A stretch of DNA of 60,990 nt from Fusobacteriaceae bacterium (GCA_031272775.1 JAISTB010000002.1:1-60990), one strand, 5' to 3'; counted from the stretch's first letter, positions 1 to 7,939 are shown. Notes: generated by a model from the sequence alone, not told the origin. Numbers and translations are program-made.

Positions 1-213
1 GCCCATCCCTGTGTCCTCACGGGAAATACGCTGATCCTCGAAGCGAATCATGAGGATTTTCATGTCCGGGAGACCGAAAGCGTACCGGCCCGGGATGATA
101 ATCTGCCGATAGATGAGAAGACCGTGGAAAAGCTTTTTGAGAGGCATAACGCGCGCAAGGCCCTGGGATGGTGGCAGGTAATGCGCGGAGATGATATAGG
201 GAGCGCCCCATGA
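1..213 (+). CDS. C-terminal fragment of an unidentified protein
   Basis: Frame 1 is open from the first base to a TGA at 211-213, giving the last 70 residues of a protein that starts outside the window. The piece is hydrophilic with a charged stretch and ends in a short helix-like segment containing a WW pair (LGWWQV). I recognise no family motif. Its stop overlaps the ATG of the following HAD phosphatase (ATGA at 210-213), so the two are probably translationally coupled in one operon. Confidence 0.6.
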   Translation, partial: AHPCVLTGNTLILEANHEDFHVRETESVPARDDNLPIDEKTVEKLFERHNARKALGWWQVMRGDDIGSAP

Positions 214-1007
214 TCAAACTTGTCGCAAGCGACCTCGACGGCACCTTGCTGAACGAGGCGTCGGAACTCACGCCCGCCACAAAATCCACCATCGCCGCCC
301 TCAAGCGCCGCGGGATCCATTTCGCCATCGCTTCCGGCAGAAGCCGGGTTTCGGCGATAAAATTTCAAGAGGAATTGGGCGTCCCCATGTACTTGATCTG
401 CAACAACGGCGCCAATATCTATGACGAAAGCGGCGCGGCCATTTATCTCGCCCCCATGTCCCCGCGGATCGTGGGCCTCGTCACAAGATTCCTGAGCGCC
501 CGGGGCGTCAACTACAACGGCTTTGACGACAAAAATCTCTATATCGAAAGCCGGGCCCGGGGGGCCATCGTTTCCCTCGAAAAGGCGTATTTTGATTTGC
601 GGGCCATCGACGAGCTGGCCGAATTTCCGGCCATGACAAAACTCCTCGCCAAAGGGGAGGAGCACGAAATCCGGAAGGCCAAGGAGGAGCTAACGCGGGA
701 AGCCTTCGCCGGGGAACTCGACATCACGATTTCCCATCCGCGCTGCCTCGACGTCGTGGACCGCAAGGCCACCAAGGAAAATGGGATCCGCCTGATCGCC
801 GAAAACCTGGGGATCGCCATGTCGGAAGTCATGGCCTTCGGAGACGCCGATAACGATCTCGGCATGCTGCTGGCCGCGGGGCATCCGGTAGCCATGGGAG
901 GCTCCATGCTCCATCAATGCGGCCGCTTTGAGCATATCGCCGCGTCCCACCGGGAAGACGGCGTCGCGCGCTATTTACGGGAGTTTTTTCAACTTGAGGA
1001 GCGGTGA
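210..1007 (+). CDS. Cof-type HAD-superfamily phosphatase
   Basis: A 265-residue cytoplasmic hydrolase of the Cof/YidA branch of the HAD superfamily, which generally dephosphorylates sugar phosphates or cofactors; the substrate cannot be read from sequence. Motif I is DLDGT (nucleophile D8, acid D10), motif II is the serine of ASGRS near residue 42, a conserved lysine lies in KATKENG, and motif IV is GDADNDLGML near residue 212 with the metal-binding aspartates. Length and the inserted cap are normal for the family. The ATG overlaps the preceding stop by four bases and is preceded by GGGAG. The next gene overlaps its stop region, so a three-gene transcript is likely. Confidence 0.88.
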   Translation: MIKLVASDLDGTLLNEASELTPATKSTIAALKRRGIHFAIASGRSRVSAIKFQEELGVPMYLICNNGANIYDESGAAIYLAPMSPRIVGLVTRFLSARGVNYNGFDDKNLYIESRARGAIVSLEKAYFDLRAIDELAEFPAMTKLLAKGEEHEIRKAKEELTREAFAGELDITISHPRCLDVVDRKATKENGIRLIAENLGIAMSEVMAFGDADNDLGMLLAAGHPVAMGGSMLHQCGRFEHIAASHREDGVARYLREFFQLEER

Positions 1008-1012
1008 GCGCT

Positions 1013-1438
1013 ATGTACAAAAAACTGATTGCGGGCCTGATCCGGGCAATCCTCGTGACTGTGCCGGCCTTCGGCCTCAACGCGGCCCAATGCTGGTTTG
1101 AGATGATTGAATACAAAGCGTACCATTCGGCTTTTTTTACGGCCTACGGCGTGGATGTCTTCTACGCCGCGCTTTTGACGCTTGCGGCCGTGCCCGTGGT
1201 TTTCGCCGCGGGCTGGAAACTGCCCCCTTTTCTCAAACTGCCCCTACTCACCCTCGTTTTTCTCGTGACGGCGCTCTGGGCCAACTGCTTTATTTTTGAG
1301 GCCCGGGTGACTCCCGTGGCTTCCTTTACCCCGAAGGAAATCCTCGCCTATGTGCTCCTCTATCACCAGGCTTACGCGGTCCTGGCGACCTTTTTGTACT
1401 ACGGACTGCTGCGTCTGATCTACCGCTTTCTCCCTTGA
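1013..1438 (+). CDS. Small four-helix integral membrane protein, unknown function
   Basis: A 141-residue hydrophobic protein with four predicted membrane spans, roughly at residues 8-25, 42-64, 72-92 and 108-135 from the chosen start. No family signature was recognised. ATG at 1013 is preferred because GAGGAG lies 11 bases upstream; a GTG at 1004, overlapping the HAD stop, would leave almost no spacing. It is followed convergently by the sugar ABC permease (stop at 1450) with only 11 bases between the two ends. Transcription with the HAD phosphatase is likely. Confidence 0.65.
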   Translation: MYKKLIAGLIRAILVTVPAFGLNAAQCWFEMIEYKAYHSAFFTAYGVDVFYAALLTLAAVPVVFAAGWKLPPFLKLPLLTLVFLVTALWANCFIFEARVTPVASFTPKEILAYVLLYHQAYAVLATFLYYGLLRLIYRFLP

Positions 1439-1449
1439 TATTATTTTCG

Positions 1450-2409
1450 CTAATCTTTCTTGCGCTGGAAAATCACGGCCAGAATAATGATCACGCCTTT
1501 GACAAGACCCGTCAGGAAAGGCGGAATTCTTGCCGCGATCAAAATCCCCTCGATCATTTGCAGCATGATGATCCCCAAAAATGTGCCGATCAGCTTGCCG
1601 CGGCCGCCCGACATGGATGTACCGCCTATGGCGACGGCGGCGATGGCGTCCATTTCAAAGGCCGAGCCCACATTGGCGGCCGTGATGGACGTGAGGCGGG
1701 AAGCCAGCAGAAAAGACGACAGGCCGGTCAAGAAACCCGTTATCACAAAGCACAGGGTCTTCACATTGACGACGTTGACGCCGGTCAGAAAAGTCGCGGT
1801 CTCGTTGGAGCCCACGGCATAGACGTAACGGCCGAATTTGCTGTATTTGACAAAAAGGACCATGAAGGCCGTGACGGCCACAAAGATCAAGGCGAGATTG
1901 GGGATTCCCAAAATTTTCCCCGCCGCGATCATTCGGAAACTCATGACGATACTCATATCGATATTGAAGGGACCGCCTTGCCCCAGTTGCACGATGATCG
2001 AGCGAAAAGCGCTCATGGTCGCAAGCGTCACGATAAAGGGGGCGATTTTCCCGCGATTGGTCAAAAGGCCGTTGACGGCCCCAAGAAGCGTCCCGAAGGC
2101 GAGACAAAACAACAGCGTCAATGAGGCGCTGGCGCTTTTGTTGAGGACTACGACCCCCGTCCCCGCCACAAGCGCCGTCATGGAGCCAACCGATAGATCG
2201 ATCTGTCCCGAGATGATGACCAGAGCCATACCGAGGGCGATGATTCCCTTGATGGATGCCTGCAATACCAGCGTCGAGAGATTTGCCCAGGACAGAAAGG
2301 AATGGTTGATGAAGGTCGCGATGACGACCAGCACCAGAAAGGAAAACACGAAGGTATATTCCTTGTAAAATTTTTTCAAACTGAATTTACCCCGTTCAGA
2401 CGGATTCAT
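1450..2409 (-). CDS. Sugar ABC transporter permease (RbsC/MglC family)
   Basis: A 319-residue inner-membrane permease of the BPD_transp_2 family that would form the channel of a CUT2-type monosaccharide importer. Multiple membrane spans fill the chain, and the family hallmark SGQIDLSVGSM is present around residues 67-77, followed by the conserved glycine-rich ISMSGG-like segment (TSMSGGRGKLIGT) near residue 265. The start overlaps the end of the upstream ATPase gene by 14 bases, showing coupling. It is the last gene of the binding protein-ATPase-permease operon. The substrate (ribose, galactose or similar) is not certain. Confidence 0.9.
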   Translation of the reverse strand: MNPSERGKFSLKKFYKEYTFVFSFLVLVVIATFINHSFLSWANLSTLVLQASIKGIIALGMALVIISGQIDLSVGSMTALVAGTGVVVLNKSASASLTLLFCLAFGTLLGAVNGLLTNRGKIAPFIVTLATMSAFRSIIVQLGQGGPFNIDMSIVMSFRMIAAGKILGIPNLALIFVAVTAFMVLFVKYSKFGRYVYAVGSNETATFLTGVNVVNVKTLCFVITGFLTGLSSFLLASRLTSITAANVGSAFEMDAIAAVAIGGTSMSGGRGKLIGTFLGIIMLQMIEGILIAARIPPFLTGLVKGVIIILAVIFQRKKD

Positions 2410-3901
2410 GCCGCACCTCCAGATTTGCCCCGGCGGCGTACCCCATTATCCCCATATCGCTGAATTCCGAACGATCGAGGGAAGCCGCAATCCGGCCCCG
2501 GTACATGACGATACAGCGGTCGGCCGCCTTGTAGATTTCCGGGAATTCCTGGGTGAAGAGAATGATGCCTTTGCCTTCCCGGGCCAGTCGGGCGATGATT
2601 TTATAGACTTCGAACTTGGCGCCCACGTCGACGCCTTGGGTAGGGTTATCGAGAATAATGACGTCGGAGGCGAGCTCCAGACAGCGGGCGATAATGACTT
2701 TCTGCTGATTGCCCCCGGAAAGGGACGTTATGGGATCGGCCTCGCTTTCGACCTTTATGGACATGCTCTCTTTACGTTTGTGAAAAGCCTCGCGTTCCGT
2801 TTCGTCATGGACGAGGAAGCTCTTGGCGTCGGCCACGAATTTTGAGATCGAAAAGTTGTTCAATATCGTCATATCCTTGATGATCGAGCGTTCCTTGCGG
2901 TTTCTCTGGACCATGGAAACGCCGGAACGGAGCGTGTCTTTGACGCTTTTGTAGGAAAGCCGGCGGCCTTTGAGCAAAACTTCGCCCGAATCGATGGGAC
3001 AAACGCCGTAGAGGGCTTCGGCCAGATGGTCCCTGCCGTCGCCGTGAAGGCCCGTTATGGCCACGATTTCCCCGCGGCTGACCGAGAAGGAGACATCGGA
3101 AAATTTGCCGGCGGCCGAGATGGACTTGACCTCCAGCAGGATATCTTCGGGTACGGATTCCTTTCGGATGACTTCGTCGTGGATGCTTTTCCCCACAAGA
3201 AGCTCCGTGGCCCGCCTTTCGTCGATGTCGGCGAAGCGCCCGCTCTCGATGAAAGCGCCGTCCCTAAGGACCGTATAGCGGTCGCAGATCGCGAAAAGCT
3301 CGGGCATCTTGTGGGAAATATAGATCATCGCGATATTTTTCTCTCTGAGCGTCCGCATGATCGAAAAGAGGAGATCGATCTCGCGGTTGGTGAGGGCCGT
3401 CGTGGGTTCGTCCATGATGATCAGCTTCGCTTCAAAAAGAAGGGCCTTTGCGATCTCCAGCAGCTGTTTGCGGGACGTCTCCAGGTCTTTAACGTCCATA
3501 TCGGCGTCAATATCGAGCTTGAGCTCAGAGAGGACTTCACGGGTCCGCCGCGTCATTTCCTTTCTGTCGATGATACCGAAGGCGTTGGTCAGCTCCTCGC
3601 CCAGAAAGAGATTTTCCCGGACCGTCAGATCGTTGACGAGGTTCAGCTCCTGATGAATAAAGCGGATCCCGTGTTCACGGGCTTTTTTATTGCTGAGCTT
3701 TTCGGGCTTTTCACCGTCAAACCAAATTTCGCCCTCGTCGGCGGGATAGACCCCCGCGAGGACGTTCATCAACGTCGACTTGCCGGCGCCGTTTTCCCCC
3801 AAAAGGCCGTGGATCTCGCCGGCCTCCACGTCAAGAGAGACGTTTTTGACCGCCGCTACGGGCCCGAAACGCTTCGTGATGTTTTTCATTTGCAGCAACA
3901 T
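2396..3901 (-). CDS. Sugar ABC transporter ATP-binding protein (RbsA/MglA family)
   Basis: A 501-residue double-domain ATPase energising the sugar importer. Domain 1 has Walker A GENGAGKST and Walker B with MDEPTTALT; its signature is diverged (LETSRKQ). Domain 2 has a degenerate Walker A region (GLHGDGRDHL), a good LSGGNQQK signature and LDNPTQGVDVG, where the usual catalytic Glu after the Walker B Asp is Asn. Degeneration of the second site is partly typical of this family. ATG at 3901 is chosen because AGGGGG lies just upstream; earlier in-frame residues are not family-like. It sits 82 bases after the binding-protein gene, with a hairpin between them. Confidence 0.92.
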   Translation of the reverse strand: MLLQMKNITKRFGPVAAVKNVSLDVEAGEIHGLLGENGAGKSTLMNVLAGVYPADEGEIWFDGEKPEKLSNKKAREHGIRFIHQELNLVNDLTVRENLFLGEELTNAFGIIDRKEMTRRTREVLSELKLDIDADMDVKDLETSRKQLLEIAKALLFEAKLIIMDEPTTALTNREIDLLFSIMRTLREKNIAMIYISHKMPELFAICDRYTVLRDGAFIESGRFADIDERRATELLVGKSIHDEVIRKESVPEDILLEVKSISAAGKFSDVSFSVSRGEIVAITGLHGDGRDHLAEALYGVCPIDSGEVLLKGRRLSYKSVKDTLRSGVSMVQRNRKERSIIKDMTILNNFSISKFVADAKSFLVHDETEREAFHKRKESMSIKVESEADPITSLSGGNQQKVIIARCLELASDVIILDNPTQGVDVGAKFEVYKIIARLAREGKGIILFTQEFPEIYKAADRCIVMYRGRIAASLDRSEFSDMGIMGYAAGANLEVRHESV

Positions 3902-3937
3902 TTGTGTCCCCCTATTATAAAAATGAATTGATTTTTT

Positions 3938-3965
3938 GTAGAGACGCACGGCAGTGCGTCTCTAC
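3938..3965. repeat. REP-like perfect hairpin between binding-protein and ATPase genes
   Basis: Two perfectly complementary 12-base arms (3938-3949 GTAGAGACGCAC and 3954-3965) flank a GGCA tetraloop. It lies in the 82-base gap of the sugar ABC operon, just after the binding-protein stop. There is no strong U-tract after it on the minus strand, so it is more likely an mRNA-stabilising or attenuating stem-loop, or a dispersed palindromic repeat, than a full terminator. Confidence 0.85.
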
Positions 3966-3983
3966 AGCAGGGGTATCGTAAAT

Positions 3984-4970
3984 TTAATCTTCGTAGCGCA
4001 ATTTGTATTCTTCGGAATTCATATATTCTTTGTAATTTTTGGCGTCAACTTCTGTCGTCGGAAGCAGAACGAGGCCGTCATATTTTTTGCCGTTGAGGAT
4101 TTCGCCGCCGATCTTGACTGCGTCTCTGACCATGACCGGGGAGAAGGAATAAGTCATGAGATCAATCTTTCCCTTGTAGGCTTCGAGGGCCGCGAAGAAG
4201 TCCTTATTGGCCTGAACGCCGCTGATCAGCTTGATGTTGATCTTTTTGTTGCCGTCGTAGGCGGCGATGGCGTCAAGGAGACCCAGCACCACTTCGTCGT
4301 CATGGGTGAAGATGCCGCGGATGCTCTCGACGTCTTCCTTCTTGCCGTTGATCAGGAAGGATTCCATCTGTTCCCGGGCCTTTTGCCGCTGCCAGTCTGT
4401 GGAGAAGGCCTGGAAGAACACGAGGTTCTTGTCGGCGGTCTTGAGGAAACCGTCGGTCCGCTGTTGCGGCACCGTGGAATTGTCCCCCTTGAATTCGAGC
4501 AGGTTTACTTTGCCTTTTTTCAATTCCTCCGCGAAATAGGCGCTGAAGTAGGCCCCCGCTTTTTCGCCGATCGTAAAGTTGTCGCCCATGACCTCGACCG
4601 TGGGTTTGAAGTTTTCGATGAGTCTGTCATAGATCACGAGGGGGATTTTCGCCTCGGTGATCTTCATGGCTGCCGATCTCAGCTCGTTTCCGTTCAGAGG
4701 CCACAGGACGATAGCGTCCACTTTGGAGTTCAGAAGCGTGTCGATCTGATTGTTCTGCTCGGAGGATTCGTTGGCGGTCAGGAATTGATAGTCGAAATTC
4801 ATCTGCTTGGAAAAAGTCTCGGCGCCTTTCTGGGCGGCCTTGATGCTTTCGCCTGTGAAGCCGTGGGTCGCCGCGGGCATGACGATACCCAGCTTCTTTT
4901 TGCCGCTGGCAAAGGCCAGGGCGCTTACCAAAAGGATGCCTGCACATAAAGTCAATACTCTTTTCATCAT
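3984..4970 (-). CDS. Periplasmic sugar-binding protein (MglB/RbsB-like)
   Basis: A 328-residue substrate-binding protein of the periplasmic-binding protein 4 type. It starts with a typical signal peptide (MKRVLTLCAGILLVSALAFA) and is predicted to be exported to the periplasm, delivering a monosaccharide to the downstream permease. The order of conserved segments (LGIVMPA near the N-terminus, SKVDAIVLWPLN, IPLVIYDR, IFTHDDEVVLG, VQANKDFF) fits the family. Two adjacent ATG codons exist at 4970 and 4967; the second is better spaced from GGAGG. High expression relative to the transporter genes is likely, given the strong promoter and the downstream hairpin. Confidence 0.9.
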   Translation of the reverse strand: MMKRVLTLCAGILLVSALAFASGKKKLGIVMPAATHGFTGESIKAAQKGAETFSKQMNFDYQFLTANESSEQNNQIDTLLNSKVDAIVLWPLNGNELRSAAMKITEAKIPLVIYDRLIENFKPTVEVMGDNFTIGEKAGAYFSAYFAEELKKGKVNLLEFKGDNSTVPQQRTDGFLKTADKNLVFFQAFSTDWQRQKAREQMESFLINGKKEDVESIRGIFTHDDEVVLGLLDAIAAYDGNKKINIKLISGVQANKDFFAALEAYKGKIDLMTYSFSPVMVRDAVKIGGEILNGKKYDGLVLLPTTEVDAKNYKEYMNSEEYKLRYED

Positions 4971-5048
4971 TTACCTCCTGAAAAAATAGGGATTTGGATG
5001 TTGCCTTATGGAATGCGTAGGGCGCTTATGTTCTTCCTTCGCTTACTT

Positions 5049-5077
5049 TATATAGCCCATAAAAGTCAAAATGTCAA
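5049..5077 (-). promoter_or_regulatory. Sigma70-type promoter of the sugar ABC operon
   Basis: Reading the minus strand, a consensus TTGACA (5077-5072) is followed after 17 bases by TATATA (5054-5049). It lies about 80 bases upstream of the binding-protein start and faces it. Confidence 0.75.
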
Positions 5078-5081
5078 GCGC

Positions 5082-5109
5082 AAAAAAAGACCGCCTTTAA
5101 AGACGGCCT
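5082..5109 (-). terminator. Rho-independent terminator of the lipoprotein gene
   Basis: The minus strand has an 11-pair stem (with two G-U pairs) of AAGGCCGTCTTT type around a short loop, followed by seven Us (5088-5082). It starts 15 bases after the lipoprotein stop and separates that gene from the sugar ABC promoter. Confidence 0.85.
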
Positions 5110-5123
5110 TTTCTGTCAGCTGA

Positions 5124-5798
5124 TCAGTTCTTTTTTTCTTCCGTGGTTTCCGCAGGTTTTGTCTCTGTTGTGGCAGGAGGCGTAGCCGCGTTGCTTTCCT
5201 GCGGGGCGGCGGATGTTTCCGCTGCCGGCGCAGCTGTTCCGGCGCCATCGGTACCCGTAGAGGCAGGTACTTCGGTTGCCTGGGGCACATATTTTTTCAG
5301 GATATCGTTGAGATTGTACTTGGCAATCAGCCCATTGATGAGATTGACTTTTTCGGCGCCGACTTTCTGCTGAATGAGCGCCTGTTTCAACTGGGGCATT
5401 ACGACTTCGGGATCCGAATTCTCCAGCTTGTCTTTGTTGCTCTCGTAGACCTTCAGGACTTCGACGTCAAGACCCGATACGTTAATCGTTTTTTGCGCTT
5501 CCTTGTCCAGATAAAACTCGATTTCGAGGTTTTCCTTGGCGGAATCCAGTACCTTGATCTCCTCAGGCGTAAAGGGATTCGCTTTCATTTCGCTCAAAAT
5601 GGCCTTCCGGACCAAAATTTGCGCCACCGCGTTGCTGTTGCCGTTGGCGATTTTGAGTTCGTCTTCGGTCAGGGCAATCTCGACGGGTTTGGCGGGAGTT
5701 GCCGCCGCTGTCGCCGTGGACTTGCCGGCAGATCCGACGTCGCAAGCTGCCAACAGGGTAAGTGCGCCAATCAAAACCAATAACTTCTTTACTTGCAT
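5124..5798 (-). CDS. Lipoprotein with SurA/PpiC-N-like helical domain
   Basis: A 224-residue exported lipoprotein. The signal peptide ends in lipobox LAAC (cysteine at residue 19-20). Residues 40-165 are helical and charged; the pattern (two helices, then VYESNKDKLEN, then QLKQALIQQK, then LINGLIAKYNL) resembles the N-terminal chaperone part of SurA/PpiC proteins, with no PPIase domain; this resemblance is an inference. Residues 170-224 form an Ala/Thr/Pro/Glu-rich low-complexity tail. It starts 39 bases after the FadA-like gene and ends at a terminator, so the two probably form an operon; a periplasmic helper for adhesin export is possible but unproven. Confidence 0.72.
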   Translation of the reverse strand: MQVKKLLVLIGALTLLAACDVGSAGKSTATAAATPAKPVEIALTEDELKIANGNSNAVAQILVRKAILSEMKANPFTPEEIKVLDSAKENLEIEFYLDKEAQKTINVSGLDVEVLKVYESNKDKLENSDPEVVMPQLKQALIQQKVGAEKVNLINGLIAKYNLNDILKKYVPQATEVPASTGTDGAGTAAPAAETSAAPQESNAATPPATTETKPAETTEEKKN

Positions 5799-5837
5799 AA
5801 CGCTAGCCTCCTAAACAGTTGGAAATGATGACAAGAT

Positions 5838-6203
5838 TTATTTTGTAGTGAGATTCTTGATCAGTACGTCCTGCTTTCTCATTTCCCCTTCCAGTTCTTT
5901 TCTCAGACTGGTATAACGATCCTTCAAGAGTTTGTATTCCGGTTTGAAAAACTTGTAGTCCTTGAATTTCTCAATCTGCGCTTCACGTTTCTGAATCTGC
6001 GCGAGAATGGATTTCTGACCGCGAAGTCTTTCCTGGGCGGATACCGCCTCCTGCCTTCTTGCCTCCAGCATGGCCTGTTCCTGTTGCTGCAAAGCCTGCA
6101 GAGACGCCTCCAATTCGTTAATTCTTTCCCTCGATGCCTCGGCCGCCGGCAATGCCAGTGAAAAAGCAGCCAATACTACGCTTACCAATAAAAACTTTTT
6201 CAT
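5838..6203 (-). CDS. FadA-family coiled-coil adhesin
   Basis: A 121-residue secreted protein close to the FadA adhesin of Fusobacterium in length and layout. A signal peptide (residues 1-23, ending near PAAEA) is followed by an almost continuous alpha-helix with Gln/Glu/Arg-rich heptads: ELEASLQALQQQEQAMLEAR, then a second helix with the FadA-like pattern F-K-x-x-Y-x-x-L-x-x-x-Y near residues 84-97 and L-E-x-E-M-x-x-Q near 103-110. FadA forms helical-hairpin filaments that bind host cadherins; binding here is inferred only. GGAG lies about ten bases before the ATG. It is the main taxonomic clue in the window. Confidence 0.75.
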   Translation of the reverse strand: MKKFLLVSVVLAAFSLALPAAEASRERINELEASLQALQQQEQAMLEARRQEAVSAQERLRGQKSILAQIQKREAQIEKFKDYKFFKPEYKLLKDRYTSLRKELEGEMRKQDVLIKNLTTK

Positions 6204-6253
6204 GCAAAACCATCTCCTTCAAAAAATTTTTAAATCATTTTTGAGTGAAATAT

Positions 6254-6301
6254 TTCTAATTCGGAATTTGATATAAATCTTTGCACACTTTCGAATTAGA
6301 A
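6254..6301. repeat. Inverted repeat in the leader of the FadA-like gene
   Basis: Perfect 10-base arms TTCTAATTCG (6254-6263) and CGAATTAGAA (6292-6301) are separated by 28 bases, and two further bases match beyond one mismatch. It lies between the predicted promoter and the adhesin start, so it could be an operator or an RNA stem in the 5' leader. Confidence 0.7.
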
Positions 6302-6338
6302 TAGAACACAACAACCCCGAGAAAGATTCTCTCCCCTT

Positions 6339-6367
6339 AGATTACCAAATTATGGCGCAAAAGTCAA
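6339..6367 (-). promoter_or_regulatory. Promoter of the FadA-like/lipoprotein operon
   Basis: On the minus strand TTGACT (6367-6362) and TAATCT (6344-6339) are spaced by 17 bases. This predicts a leader of about 130 bases that contains the 6254-6301 inverted repeat. Confidence 0.55.
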
Positions 6368-6399
6368 TAGTTTTTTTCGCGGAAAAGCGGTAATTTTGC

Positions 6400-6428
6400 T
6401 TGTAATTTGCCCGATGATGTGTTATAAT
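6400..6428 (+). promoter_or_regulatory. Promoter of the MipA-like/queH unit
   Basis: TTGTAA (6400-6405) and a consensus TATAAT (6423-6428) are spaced by 17 bases. The leader (about 6435-6537) contains a weak stem AATAACC/GGTTATT at 6456-6481. The 6204-6537 interval holds only these divergent promoters and the inverted repeat. Confidence 0.7.
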
Positions 6429-6537
6429 ATATGAAACAGGGCAAAGGCGCGCTTCAATAACCAGCGAAATCATGGGTTATTGACTGCGGAACTGCCCATT
6501 ACATGGCGAATCGAACAGAATGAACGGGGTGGAACCA

Positions 6538-7293
6538 ATGAACACAAGAAAAAGCGGTTTTTATTTACTTACGGTATTATTTTTTGTGCTATACGGATTT
6601 TGTTACGCGGAAAACAAATTGTCGGTCGGGGTAGGCGCCCGGGCCGCCAATCTCAATGACTTTTACCGGGGCAACGCCATGGTGGCGCCGGTCCCGCTGG
6701 TCAACGCGAGGCTTGACAACTTCTTTATCGACGATCATTTCAATATCGGCGTGGATCTCTTTGATCTCGACGCCTTTACCTTTTCCCTCTTCGTGAACCC
6801 GCTGGACGGCATGAAGGTCAAGGGGAAAAATATGGATCCGGGATACAAGACCATCGAAGACAGGAATTATCAGGTGTCGGCAGGCGTTATCGTGGGCTAC
6901 GACCTGAATTTCTACAATACGCGGGCCCTTGTTTCCGTGAGCGGAAGCAAACAGGGCGCCAAGGGCAACGTCAAGATGTTGAAGCCCTTTACGGTCACGG
7001 ACCGCTTCTATCTCGTGCCCTCGATCGCGGGAAACGTGTATTCCAAGGATTACGCGGACTATTACTGGGGCGTGGACGCCAATGAGTTGGGCGGCAAAAT
7101 CGGCGGGACCTATACGCCCGACACGGTCTATTCGGCCCAGCTGGAGTTGGCTGCCGAATATTACCTGACCGAGAAACTTACGCTTCTGGCTTTTATGTCG
7201 GTGGAGAGATTCTCCTCAGACGTCGAGAAATCCCCGATTATCGACAGCAACACGCTGATGATGATGGGCGCGGGTTTCAAATTCCAATTCTGA
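6538..7293 (+). CDS. MipA/OmpV-like outer-membrane beta-barrel protein
   Basis: A 251-residue outer-membrane protein. The N-terminus is a signal peptide (MNTRKSGFYLLTVLFFVLYG, cleavage near CYAEN). The mature chain has alternating beta-strand patterns and ends in the aromatic FKFQF signature expected for barrel assembly by BamA. The segment starting LSVGVGARAANLNDFYRG, together with DRFYLVPS and LELAAEYYLTEKLTL, fits the MipA/OmpV family, whose members serve as scaffolds or porin-like barrels. ATG at 6538 is chosen because GGGGTGG lies just upstream; an earlier in-frame ATG at 6520 lacks a ribosome site. queH follows four bases after its stop. Confidence 0.72.
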   Translation: MNTRKSGFYLLTVLFFVLYGFCYAENKLSVGVGARAANLNDFYRGNAMVAPVPLVNARLDNFFIDDHFNIGVDLFDLDAFTFSLFVNPLDGMKVKGKNMDPGYKTIEDRNYQVSAGVIVGYDLNFYNTRALVSVSGSKQGAKGNVKMLKPFTVTDRFYLVPSIAGNVYSKDYADYYWGVDANELGGKIGGTYTPDTVYSAQLELAAEYYLTEKLTLLAFMSVERFSSDVEKSPIIDSNTLMMMGAGFKFQF

Positions 7294-7297
7294 CCTC

Positions 7298-7939
7298 ATG
7301 CAAAAAACGACGATAGACTACAATCGCTTAATGGAAGCGTGTATAGAAAAAACGAAGGCTTTTGAGAAAAAGCCTTCTTTGTTGTTGCATGTCTGCTGCG
7401 CGCCTTGCGCCACGGCCGTGCTCGAGTGTCTGGCGCCGCATTTTGCGCTGACGCTTTTTTTCTACAACCCCAATATTACGGGGTCCGCCGAATATGAAAA
7501 ACGGAAGGCGGAGCTTATTCGCTATATCCGGGAAAAATTCGCTCAAACGGAAATCCTCGACGGGCCCTATGAACCGGAGCGGGACTTTTTCCCACGGGTA
7601 AAAGGCCTGGAAAGCGAGCCCGAAGGCGGCGCCCGCTGCGGGCTTTGTTATGAGCTCCGGCTCCGGGAGACCGTCAAGCGCGCAAAGGCCGACGGCTTTG
7701 ATTACTTCGGAACCGTCCTCAGCATAAGCCCCCGCAAAAACGCGGCGAAGATCAATAAAATCGGCGCTGCCCTTTCCGAAGCCGCGGGCGTCCAATGGCT
7801 CCCCGCGGACTTCAAGAAAAAAGACCGCTACCTCCAAAGTATCCGGCTCTCAAAGGCCGCGGGACTCTACCGGCAGGACTTTTGCGGCTGCGTGTTCTCG
7901 CTTCAGCAAAAGCCCGTAGGAGACAAGGGCCAGGCTTAA
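7298..7939 (+). CDS. queH: Epoxyqueuosine reductase QueH
   Basis: A 213-residue QueH (formerly DUF208) that performs the last step of queuosine synthesis, reducing epoxyqueuosine in tRNA to queuosine, with an iron-sulfur cluster. The cysteine sets are clear: HVCCAPC near residue 28, RCGLCYELRL near residue 110, and FCGC near residue 197. It begins four bases after the MipA-like stop without its own strong ribosome site, suggesting coupling. Its last 90 bases overlap the 3' end of the convergent MFS gene, and that overlap includes the CGC motif. No other queuosine genes are present in the window. Confidence 0.9.
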   Translation: MQKTTIDYNRLMEACIEKTKAFEKKPSLLLHVCCAPCATAVLECLAPHFALTLFFYNPNITGSAEYEKRKAELIRYIREKFAQTEILDGPYEPERDFFPRVKGLESEPEGGARCGLCYELRLRETVKRAKADGFDYFGTVLSISPRKNAAKINKIGAALSEAAGVQWLPADFKKKDRYLQSIRLSKAAGLYRQDFCGCVFSLQQKPVGDKGQA

